From contig JBFWVT010000077.1 of the NCBI GenBank assembly GCA_050246595.1, forward strand, positions 1 through 24,540: a DNA stretch of 24,540 nt, given 5' to 3'. Both the position numbers and the translations under genes were made by a program. The notes under the pieces were generated by a model. That model had not been told where the DNA came from and searched no databases. It worked only from the letters and a program-made list of their open reading frames with translations. The DNA is from DATARH01 sp050246595. GTDB lineage: Bacteria; Pseudomonadota; Alphaproteobacteria; ATCC43930; CGMCC-115725. Below, piece by piece: positions 6,844 through 13,831 of the stretch (its first letter is position 1; each line of letters opens with the position of its first letter).

Positions 6844-6877
6844 CCGCTGCCCGTCATTTCGGCGGGCGGCGGATTTT
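6844..6877 (+). terminator. Rho-independent terminator after the Fe(III)-binding protein gene
   Basis: A 10-bp stem (6844-6853 with 6863-6872, one T·G pair) closes a 9-base loop and is followed by ATTTT. It lies 27 bp after the stop codon. It isolates the gene transcriptionally from what follows. Confidence 0.65.
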
Positions 6878-6969
6878 GGGCACGGGCACGGTGTTTGACG
6901 GCCATTCTCAATCTCTTGCTGCGAATCGGAATGGCTCGCGCGCCTGCTTTTCGAGGGAGGTAGCGACAG

Positions 6970-7206
6970 GTGTTTGCATGGCGGTCCCTGAACCCCAAAG
7001 TCACCGCGGAATTCCTGCGCATCCTGGCGGAACGAGTGTCACCGGCACCGGCAAAAGACCGCGAGCGGTCTCCGGTGCCGCCAGTCCAACCGGTTTCGGA
7101 CAATGGCGCGCGCCGGGCCTCGGGAGCGGCCGATATGCGAAAAGCAGGCCGCGATGTTGAACGCGGTGTCATGACGGTAAAGGCGCGGCTGAACACGGAG
7201 GGGTGA
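6970..7206 (+). CDS. Possible small gene, 78 residues, function unknown
   Basis: GTG 6970 is preceded by GAGGGAGG at a plausible distance. The product starts VFAWRSLNPKVTAEFLRILAE, a credible helix-forming start, and then becomes Pro/Arg/Ser-rich (SPAPAKDRERSPVPPVQP). Only the first 25 residues look protein-like, so it could be a small protein, a decayed fragment or chance. The remainder of the 6878-7537 gap shows no other gene, only a 12-bp direct repeat (ACCGTATACCGC) near 7428-7451. Confidence 0.28.
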   Translation: MFAWRSLNPKVTAEFLRILAERVSPAPAKDRERSPVPPVQPVSDNGARRASGAADMRKAGRDVERGVMTVKARLNTEG

Positions 7207-7537
7207 CGGTCCGCACGCCGATGGCCCGCGGCAAATCCTCGGTCCTGTCGTGCCTTTCCCCATAACAGAATTACACGAGTTCCGTAAAAGCACCGGCGGT
7301 GCAATCTGATCCCATCGGTGCCGCCGAGCTCGATGCGGTCCGCTACCCGCGCCGCGCCCGCAACACCGATAGCCGCAACAAGCTGCTGGCGCGGTATGGC
7401 GACGACGCGATCCGGATCGCCGTCGATACCGTATACCGCACCGTATACCGCGCCGCCGCCACGCCCTCCTTTATCGGGCTTCCGGTCGTGACGACATAGA
7501 AACCGGGTTCGGCTTCGGCTCATAACAGGAGGACGGC

Positions 7538-8305
7538 ATGGGGCGGGTCGCGGATAAAGTGGCGCTGGTCGCCGGAGCGGGAGGCGGTATCGGCGGCGCC
7601 GGGGCCGAGGGGCTGGCGCGCGAGGGTGCGCTGGTGTTCTGCACCGACCGCGACGGCGCGGCGGCCGAAGCTGTTGCCGCGCGCATTCGTGCTGCCGGCG
7701 GGCGGGCCGCCGCCGCGTCTCTCGACCTGCGCGACCGTGCGGCGGTCGATGCGGCAATTGCCGCTGTCCTGCGCGAATTCGGCCGGCTCGATATCGTCCT
7801 CGAATCGGCCGGGATCAGCCACCGGCTCAATTTCCTCGATCTCGATATCGAGACCTGGGACCGCATCATCGCGGTCAATCTGACCGGCATGTTCCATCTG
7901 GGACAGGCGGCGGCGCGGCAGATGGTCAGGCAGGCCGATGGCGGAAGATCGGGCGGCAGCATCATCAACGTGACCTCGCAGCTCGCCGAGGTGGCGCGGC
8001 CCGAGCGCGCCGCCTATGTCGCCTCGAAGGGCGGCGCGCGCTCGCTGACTCATGCGATGGCGGTCGATCTGGCGGTGCACGGTATCCGGGTCAACGCGAT
8101 CGCGCCCGGCCCGACCCTGACCGGGCTGACGCGCGCGAACTATAACGATCCCGAAGCGCGGCGCGCCACCGAGGCGATGATCCCGCTCGGCCGGCTCGGC
8201 CAGCCCGACGATCTCGTCGGGGCGGTGCTGTTTCTTGCCTCCGACGAGTCGCGCTGGGTCACCGGCAGCACGGTCACCGTGGATGGCGGCTATCTGGCAA
8301 TCTGA
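7538..8305 (+). CDS. Short-chain dehydrogenase/reductase (SDR, classical)
   Basis: This 255-residue cytoplasmic NAD(P)-dependent oxidoreductase starts at an ATG preceded by AGGAGG. The Rossmann motif is at residues 12-19 (A-G-A-G-G-G-I-G, with Ala in place of the usual Thr). Asp37 after β2 suggests NAD(H) preference. Asn114, Ser147, Tyr160 and Lys164 form the catalytic tetrad (S-x12-Y-x3-K). The usual NNAG motif is ESAG (89-92), a non-typical replacement. The C-terminal VTGSTVTVDGGYLAI is standard. It precedes an MmgE/PrpD gene on the same strand, so both may act on one small organic acid or alcohol. The substrate cannot be predicted. Confidence 0.9.
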   Translation: MGRVADKVALVAGAGGGIGGAGAEGLAREGALVFCTDRDGAAAEAVAARIRAAGGRAAAASLDLRDRAAVDAAIAAVLREFGRLDIVLESAGISHRLNFLDLDIETWDRIIAVNLTGMFHLGQAAARQMVRQADGGRSGGSIINVTSQLAEVARPERAAYVASKGGARSLTHAMAVDLAVHGIRVNAIAPGPTLTGLTRANYNDPEARRATEAMIPLGRLGQPDDLVGAVLFLASDESRWVTGSTVTVDGGYLAI

Positions 8306-8357
8306 GGGGTTGGCAATCTGAGGGGCTGGGGATCTGAGGGGCTGGCAATCTGAGAGA
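8294..8357. repeat. Four tandem 16-bp repeats at the SDR 3' end
   Basis: Four head-to-tail units of CTGGCAATCTGAGGGG (8294-8309, 8310-8325, 8326-8341, 8342-8357) carry one to three changes each. The first copy contains the last SDR codons and its TGA stop (8303-8305), so the array probably arose by slippage from the gene end. It occupies much of the 124-bp gap before the PrpD-family gene. No regulatory role is evident. Confidence 0.85.
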
Positions 8358-8429
8358 GTGGGAGTACTGGTCAGTGTCCCGGGTCTTGAGTGGTTGGTAT
8401 GAGGGGAGGGGCGATTTGAGGAGGCGCGC

Positions 8430-9782
8430 ATGAGCAATAATCAATCGCACATTACAGACACCCTGGCGCAATTCGCCGCCTTCTCGCGCTGGGAGGACAT
8501 CCCGCCGGAGGTGCGGCGCGAGGGGGTACGCGGGCTGCTGAATTTTGTCGGCTGTGCGCTCGGCGGCGCGCGCGACGAGGCGATGGACATCGCGGTCAGG
8601 GTGCTGACGCCGTTTTTCGGACCGCCGCAGGCGATCGTGATCGGCCGCGGCGAACGGCCCGACGCGCTCAACGCCGCCTTTCTGAACGCGGTCGGGGCCA
8701 ATGTCCTCGAATACGACGACACGCATCTCGCAACCGTGATGCACCCGGCAGCGCCGGTCGCGCCTTGTCTGTTCGCGCTGGCCGAATTGCGTCCGGTGTC
8801 CGGCCGCGACCTGCTGCATGCGTTTATTCTCGGGGTCGAGATTTCGTGCCGGGTCGGGCTCGGCGTGATGCCGACACATTACCGGCGCGGCTGGCACATC
8901 ACCGCGACCTGCGGGATTTTCGGGGCGGCGGCGGCCTCCGCTCGCCTGCTCGGGCTCGATGCGCGGCAAACCGCCTGGGCGCTGGGGCACGCCGCGACGC
9001 AATCTTCGAGCCTTGTCGAAAACCTCGGCAGCATGGCGAAAAGCCTCGGGGTCGGCAATGCCGCGAAAGGTGGGCTGGCCGCTGCGCTGTTCGCCGCGGG
9101 CGGGTTCACCGGACCCGAAACGCCGATCGAAGGGCGCTACGGGTTCGCTTCGGTGACCAGCGATTCGGCCGATCCGGCGCGGATGACCGACGGACTTGGC
9201 GAGTGCTGGGAGATTCTGCTCAACGCATACAAGCCTTATCCGTGCGGGGTCGTGCTGTTCCCGGTCATCGACGCCTGTCTCGACCTGCGTGCCCGTCACA
9301 TGCCGGCGCCGGACGCGATCGAGCGCGTCGTCGTGCGCGGTCATCCGCTGATGCGCGAGCGCACCGACCGGCCCGATATCGCGACCGGGCGCGATGCCAA
9401 GGTCAGCCTGCAGCACAGCGTCGCCGTTTCGTTTCTGTTCGGCGCCGCGGGGCTGGCGCAATACGAGGATGATTGCGTCGCCGACCCGGCGGTGCGGACG
9501 CTGCGCTCACGGGTGGTCTTCGAGGAGGACCCGGCCATGCCGGTCGAGTCGGCAACCGTGACGCTGCATCTCGCCGATGGAACAGCGCACAGCGAGCATG
9601 TCCGCCACGGTCGCGGCACGCCGGGCCGGCCGATGAGCGACGCCGAGCTTGACGCCAAGCTGCGCGAGCTGGCCGCTTACGGCGCCCCGTTTGTCGATAC
9701 CGCCGGTCTGATCGCTGCGATGCGGGGCATCGCGGACGAGACCGATCCGACCCGGTTGCTGCGCCTGACCGTACCAGTCTGA
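8430..9782 (+). CDS. MmgE/PrpD family protein (2-methylcitrate dehydratase-like)
   Basis: This 450-residue protein has the normal family length. Members dehydrate or isomerise small polycarboxylic acids, for example 2-methylcitrate, cis-aconitate or iminodisuccinate. Family signatures include RRRGVRGLLNFVGCALGG-type N-terminal helices (residues about 30-48), ANVLEYDDTHLATVMHPAAPV (about 90-110, with the active-site Asp-Asp-Thr-His), GVEISCRVGLG, GWHITATCGIFGAAAASARLLGL and KPYPCGVVLFPVIDACLDL. ATG 8430 follows GAGGAGGCGCGC. There is no methylcitrate synthase or lyase nearby, so prpD itself is unlikely. Pairing with the SDR suggests a small catabolic unit. Confidence 0.88.
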   Translation: MSNNQSHITDTLAQFAAFSRWEDIPPEVRREGVRGLLNFVGCALGGARDEAMDIAVRVLTPFFGPPQAIVIGRGERPDALNAAFLNAVGANVLEYDDTHLATVMHPAAPVAPCLFALAELRPVSGRDLLHAFILGVEISCRVGLGVMPTHYRRGWHITATCGIFGAAAASARLLGLDARQTAWALGHAATQSSSLVENLGSMAKSLGVGNAAKGGLAAALFAAGGFTGPETPIEGRYGFASVTSDSADPARMTDGLGECWEILLNAYKPYPCGVVLFPVIDACLDLRARHMPAPDAIERVVVRGHPLMRERTDRPDIATGRDAKVSLQHSVAVSFLFGAAGLAQYEDDCVADPAVRTLRSRVVFEEDPAMPVESATVTLHLADGTAHSEHVRHGRGTPGRPMSDAELDAKLRELAAYGAPFVDTAGLIAAMRGIADETDPTRLLRLTVPV

Positions 9783-9803
9783 CGACCGGATCGCAGGGGT
9801 TCA

Positions 9804-9819
9804 GGGCTGTGTGCAGCCC
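9804..9819 (+). terminator. Hairpin downstream of the PrpD-family gene
   Basis: GGGCTG-TGTG-CAGCCC is a perfect 6-bp stem with a 4-base loop, 22 bp after the stop codon. No T-run follows, so intrinsic termination is uncertain. Confidence 0.25.
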
Positions 9820-9844
9820 AGCACCGGAGAGGTTGGCCCTTCAA

Positions 9845-9865
9845 GCTGAGGCTCTCAGCCTCGGC
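9845..9865. terminator. 9-bp hairpin in the gap between convergent genes
   Basis: GCTGAGGCT-CTC-AGCCTCGGC forms a 9-bp stem with one T·G pair. It lies in the 325-bp gap between the convergent PrpD-family and PAP2 genes, where a terminator is expected, but no T-rich tail is present. The rest of 9783-10107 shows no convincing gene. Confidence 0.35.
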
Positions 9866-10107
9866 ATGTCAAAAATTGTACACGTGGGTGGTGTTGCCAT
9901 GAGCGATCTTGGCTTATACGCCGTCCGACGAAGTCACTGCCATAAGCGGCGGCGGCAAAGAAAGGTTTTCCGGGACGCACAGCTTGCCTACAATCTGGCC
10001 GTACAAGGCTCCTGCTATTGCCAAATAACTCCGGCATCCAGCGGAGGTGGCTAACGACTTGGAAACCCCTGTAATCGGGACTTCGCACTCGTTGGCCGCC
10101 AGCGCGG

Positions 10108-11151
10108 CTACTCCGCGCCGGCGGCCAGCGTCAGCGACTGCGCGGCTGGTTTGGCATTTAGTTTCGCCCACGACAATGCATCATCGATATCCATATCGGG
10201 TTTTGCCCCAAGCTCCCGCAGCAATTGCAGCGATGGCTGATGATCCGCTGCTTGACGCTGATCGACAGCGTACGAGATTGCAGAGTAGACCGTGCTCTTT
10301 GTCGAGATCGCCTGCCAAAGGAACTGGCGTCCGAGACGTCCGCCGTCCGAGCAGACATGTTGGCAGATCAGCAGGGCAGCTATCCACGAAGCGATGTTAT
10401 CACTTGGATAGTGTACCCCGGCAAAGACCCGTCGATCGCCGAAATCCATCGCAATCCGAGCCAGAGCATCGAACACGGGCGGTGGGCAAGACAGCGCCGT
10501 CGCATGGTAGAATGAAGCGACACCCATAGTGCACCCCTTGAAGGCATGGCCGCTAATTATTGATGGCGATACGGAAGACATCGCCTGATGATGCGTGAAC
10601 CACGTTCTGCCCAGTGCATCTGAGATCTGATAGGCTCGCGGCCTCTGGAGGTCGCGCTTCAGCTGTACCGGCAACGATCCGGCCTTGCGCAGCATGCCAG
10701 ATTCGATCCATCGTGCGAGCGTATCTATGGTCAACTGATCGGTCTGACCTTCGAGATAATATCGCAACGTCCGATCCACACCCCGATCTACGCCGGCCTC
10801 AAGCTCAAGCATATTCTCGGCGCGATCCTCGAGCTGAAACATCTCGAAATGTGAGATCGGCCTCGCAATATTCGGGACATTGAGTTTTATATAGGGTCGC
10901 AACCCTTCCAAAATATGAAAATCCCCCTCAGTCAAACCCTGCATGCGAGCAGCCGCCGCACCTTGCCAAGTCAGCGAATTAAAATCGTAGACCGGCCATA
11001 GCAGCAGCGTGATGATCTCCAGTACCTTGCCGCGCCATGTCGGCCAATCCTCATCGATCGACCAGTCGTCCGGCGCCTCGCCCTGACCAAGCCGCTCCTC
11101 GAATTCGGCCACCATGCGGCCATAAGGCGGAAAGCTCAGCAGTCTTGTCAT
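10108..11151 (-). CDS. PAP2 / vanadium-haloperoxidase-fold protein, soluble
   Basis: This 347-residue protein carries the three acid-phosphatase/vanadium-haloperoxidase motifs: KRDLQRPRA (K-x6-R, with Ala where Pro is usual), SIISGHAFKG (SGH) and RVFAGVHYPSDN (R-x5-H-x3-D). These residues bind phosphate or vanadate in the superfamily. No signal peptide or membrane segment is visible, so it is not a typical membrane PAP2 lipid phosphatase. The start MTRLLSFPPYG was chosen because GGGGGAGGACGACG precedes it; a start ten codons earlier is possible. It lies 32 bp behind the BTAD/TPR regulator gene on the same strand and is probably its cotranscribed partner. Phosphatase and haloperoxidase cannot be separated by eye. 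GC content is lower than in the flanking catabolic genes. Confidence 0.75.
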   Translation of the reverse strand: MTRLLSFPPYGRMVAEFEERLGQGEAPDDWSIDEDWPTWRGKVLEIITLLLWPVYDFNSLTWQGAAAARMQGLTEGDFHILEGLRPYIKLNVPNIARPISHFEMFQLEDRAENMLELEAGVDRGVDRTLRYYLEGQTDQLTIDTLARWIESGMLRKAGSLPVQLKRDLQRPRAYQISDALGRTWFTHHQAMSSVSPSIISGHAFKGCTMGVASFYHATALSCPPPVFDALARIAMDFGDRRVFAGVHYPSDNIASWIAALLICQHVCSDGGRLGRQFLWQAISTKSTVYSAISYAVDQRQAADHQPSLQLLRELGAKPDMDIDDALSWAKLNAKPAAQSLTLAAGAE

Positions 11152-11183
11152 CGTCGTCCTCCCCCGGAGAGTATAGGCCAAAA

Positions 11184-13103
11184 TTAGTTCTGGTTGGGAT
11201 TTCGGCTGTCCGCTATTTTACCTGGGCCGGATAAACGTATATACTCGAAGCGCTCGCGCTCGTCGCTCGGAAGCATTACGACATTTGAGGATACCGCGCT
11301 TGCGCCGGCGTCTGCGTCATCGATCAGCCCGGCCCGCGAGATCGCGATGCCAAGCATCAAACGGTCCTCCTCCCTGCCGAACGGATATCCGGCAATGAAG
11401 CAGCGCCAGGAGAACCCCGGTTCCAGTCGCATGACTGTCCGGTTGTACTGTCGCGCCTCGTCGAACCGACCGGTCTGGCACAGGGCAGCGACTAATAGTT
11501 TATACATGTTGTTGACGCGTACTCCGTCGGCAGCAAACTGCATCCCAAGAGCAATGGTCCGAGACCAGTCGCGGCTGCAATACGCGATAGGCATCTCGAA
11601 CGAATAGAGGAACTGGCCGAAGGAGTCGTAGACCATCAAGTAGCGCGCGCGTCTCAGGCGCCTCATCGCCTCGTCAGTCTGCCCCAAATATCCATAAGCG
11701 ATAGCGGAATAACCCCAAGCGAAGCCACAGCTCGGGTTTAGCCGCAAGGCTCGTTCATATGTCGGTATCGCATAGTCGAAGTCGCGCTTTACGCGCAGCC
11801 GGACATGGGCGCTGATCGCCAACGCCATCGAATCGTAGGGATCGCATTGGATCGCGCGGGTGGCGTAGGCGTCCAGCGTTCCTATCTCAGCTTCCGAGGA
11901 CGCGATCCATCCCTGCGAAAGCGCGACACTGCGTGCAGCGGCGCTAACCGCATACGCGCGGCCGAGCTGCGGGTCTTTTGCGATCGCCTGCTCAAGCCAC
12001 GTCCGGGCGCTTTCCCAATTTTTCCGCTCGAACGAGTACACGAGATGAACTGCCTGCAGCAGGCACTCATAGGCCGCGCAGTCGGTGGACGTCTTGCTTC
12101 GCGCTCGCCGAGTCTCGATTGAAAGTATTTCCGGATCGACATGCTCGACGACTCGTTCCGCGACGCTGCCCAAGAAATGCTGCAGCGCCGTCCGGTCCAG
12201 GTGCTCCTGGTGGACCCATACGGGACGTCCGGAATCCCGGCAATCCAGCAGCCGAACCGTAACCCGGTACCCTGCCGCCTCGCTCGATACGGAGCCGTCC
12301 AGGCGGTACTGGGAGTCCTCCGCTTTGTCGAGCTGCCCCAGGCGAACGGTGAACCACCGGAAACGGGCGAGCGCCGCAATCACCTCGCGAGTGAAGGAAG
12401 TAGACAGGTAAAGTGTACTGGGATCGCCGTCGAGGTCGATAAAAGGCGTAACAGAGATTGTGGGCAGGTGCTTATCGCTCGGCTGGCATTGAGGCGCGGC
12501 TGGGGAGCCGTTGTTTACCGACGCGCTGCGGTCCGGCACCCGGGCCATGCGAGGCGCTGGGGCAAGCCGGCAGGGCCAGGCTCCGGCCGATACATGACGC
12601 GTACTGCCCTTCGTATCCCCCTCATCGAACAGCGCGGCCGAGCGCGTTTGGATCCATTCATCGAATGCCGGGTCGACACCGCGAAGCGACTCGAGAAACG
12701 TATCTGCATTGTGCATCCTTGACTGGACCGGCGTCTGACACTGCATCTCGGACCAGAACCCGATCCGATCAATCCACACCTTCGAGGATTGCAGCAATAC
12801 GCGGTCCTTTTCTATCTTCAGAAGCTCTGGATCTATGCTGCCGATGCAGCGCTTCAGCTCCATCAGACTCTGGCGCAGGCTCGCTCGCGCCTGCTCGTCC
12901 CACCGCTTGCTCCACAGCAGTCTCATGAGCCGCACGCGCGGGACTGTCGCCTCAACGGACATCGCAAGATAGGCAAGGATCGCTTGCGTCTTCCGGCCCC
13001 GCGGCAGGACGTTCTCTCCCGCCCAGCTCCATGCTTCCATCGCCCCAAAGACTCGAAGCCGCAGAAGCGGGCCGACGTCTTCTAAACCAGGTTCCGATGT
13101 CAC
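11184..13103 (-). CDS. SARP/BTAD-type transcriptional regulator with TolB-like and TPR domains
   Basis: This 639-residue protein starts at GTG 13103, nine bases after GAGGG. Residues about 14-95 (LRLRVFGAMEAWSW, GRKTQAILAYLAM, RLMRLLWSKRWDEQARASLRQSL) form an OmpR/SARP winged-helix DNA-binding domain and the start of a BTAD-like helical region. Residues about 215-315 (ISVTPFIDLDGDPSTLYLS, YRLDGSVSSEAAGYRVTVRLLD, VWVHQEHLD) form the TolB/FlgO-like β/α domain common in proteobacterial TPR regulators. Residues about 340-600 are tetratricopeptide repeats (for example AIPTYERALRLNPSCGFAWGYSAIAYGYLG). It probably controls the PAP2 gene behind it. The ligand is unknown. Confidence 0.85.
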   Translation of the reverse strand: MTSEPGLEDVGPLLRLRVFGAMEAWSWAGENVLPRGRKTQAILAYLAMSVEATVPRVRLMRLLWSKRWDEQARASLRQSLMELKRCIGSIDPELLKIEKDRVLLQSSKVWIDRIGFWSEMQCQTPVQSRMHNADTFLESLRGVDPAFDEWIQTRSAALFDEGDTKGSTRHVSAGAWPCRLAPAPRMARVPDRSASVNNGSPAAPQCQPSDKHLPTISVTPFIDLDGDPSTLYLSTSFTREVIAALARFRWFTVRLGQLDKAEDSQYRLDGSVSSEAAGYRVTVRLLDCRDSGRPVWVHQEHLDRTALQHFLGSVAERVVEHVDPEILSIETRRARSKTSTDCAAYECLLQAVHLVYSFERKNWESARTWLEQAIAKDPQLGRAYAVSAAARSVALSQGWIASSEAEIGTLDAYATRAIQCDPYDSMALAISAHVRLRVKRDFDYAIPTYERALRLNPSCGFAWGYSAIAYGYLGQTDEAMRRLRRARYLMVYDSFGQFLYSFEMPIAYCSRDWSRTIALGMQFAADGVRVNNMYKLLVAALCQTGRFDEARQYNRTVMRLEPGFSWRCFIAGYPFGREEDRLMLGIAISRAGLIDDADAGASAVSSNVVMLPSDERERFEYIRLSGPGKIADSRNPNQN

Positions 13104-13718
13104 AGAGCCAACCCTCGGATATTTTTTGATTTAGGGACACCTTAATAGCACACTTCGGCTGATGGGCGTTGCGGCTTTCGATCGATTGCCCGAATTTACG
13201 CAGAATTCACGGGTGGCCAGTGCCCGCCCGTCTGCGAGCAAGGGCATTCGCGCCGTTAATACGGCACCTTCAAACGGACGTCGACTGCCCGCCCGAACGC
13301 GCCGATGCACTCAAGCGTCGGGTATGTCCTTGCACCCCAGCAGCCCGGTGTGATGAGTGTCGATGGTCCGAATTTACCTTGTACAACCGATGACCCGACC
13401 TGACCGTCAAGTTCCGAGGCGCGCCTCAACCGTAACTGCCTTATCGGTGACGGTAGCACGCCATCCTTTACTCGACCCGAAATCGGCGAGAGCTTGCTTT
13501 CCGATTTTCAAGTATCCAAACCGACTGCCGCCACGCTGACCAGCAGGTTCACTTTTACGGCATTTTCACGCGCGCCCATAGCTCACGCCTGTACCATGAC
13601 ACCTGCGCCAGTAAAGGCCGATGCCTCGCGACGGTGCACGGAGCGATCACGCATTGGGAAGCTTGTTCCTGGTCTGAGCGCGCCGACCCGGTAACTGCGA
13701 CCCAGGGAGGGAGTATTG
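13104..13718. other. 615-bp gene-free gap between divergent transcription units
   Basis: No protein-like frame, tRNA or clear hairpin is visible. Close to the regulator start (about 13118-13147) the sequence is AT-rich (GGATATTTTTTGATTTAGG, then CTTAATAG), a likely place for the regulator's promoter. The gap separates the minus-strand regulator/PAP2 pair from the plus-strand fusion operon and should hold promoters for both. Confidence 0.5.
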
Positions 13719-13811
13719 ATGTCTGACCAAGAGGTACAGCGTCAGCCCCGGTCCGAAGATGCAGCTGAAGCAGACAACCGGCGTAACCGGATATCGCGCA
13801 GTTGCATATAA
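13719..13811 (+). CDS. Possible 30-residue peptide gene ahead of the HAD-M28-oxidase fusion
   Basis: ATG 13719 is preceded by an excellent Shine-Dalgarno (AGGGAGGGAGTATTG). The frame encodes MSDQEVQRQPRSEDAAEADN followed by RRNRISRSCI and stops at TAA 13809-13811, 20 bp before the fusion gene's ATG. The peptide is hydrophilic, acidic then Arg-rich, and ends in a lone Cys-Ile. Its position directly before a gene for a peptidase/oxidase fusion suggests a leader, a substrate peptide or translational coupling. Nothing homologous is recognised, and short frames arise by chance. Confidence 0.4.
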   Translation: MSDQEVQRQPRSEDAAEADNRRNRISRSCI

Positions 13812-13831
13812 GGGCGAGGAATGGCGCAACC

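Noticed and set aside
8274..9461. 395-residue minus-strand frame opposite the PrpD-family gene
   Set aside because: It is antisense to a complete MmgE/PrpD gene with family motifs; composition is shadow-like.
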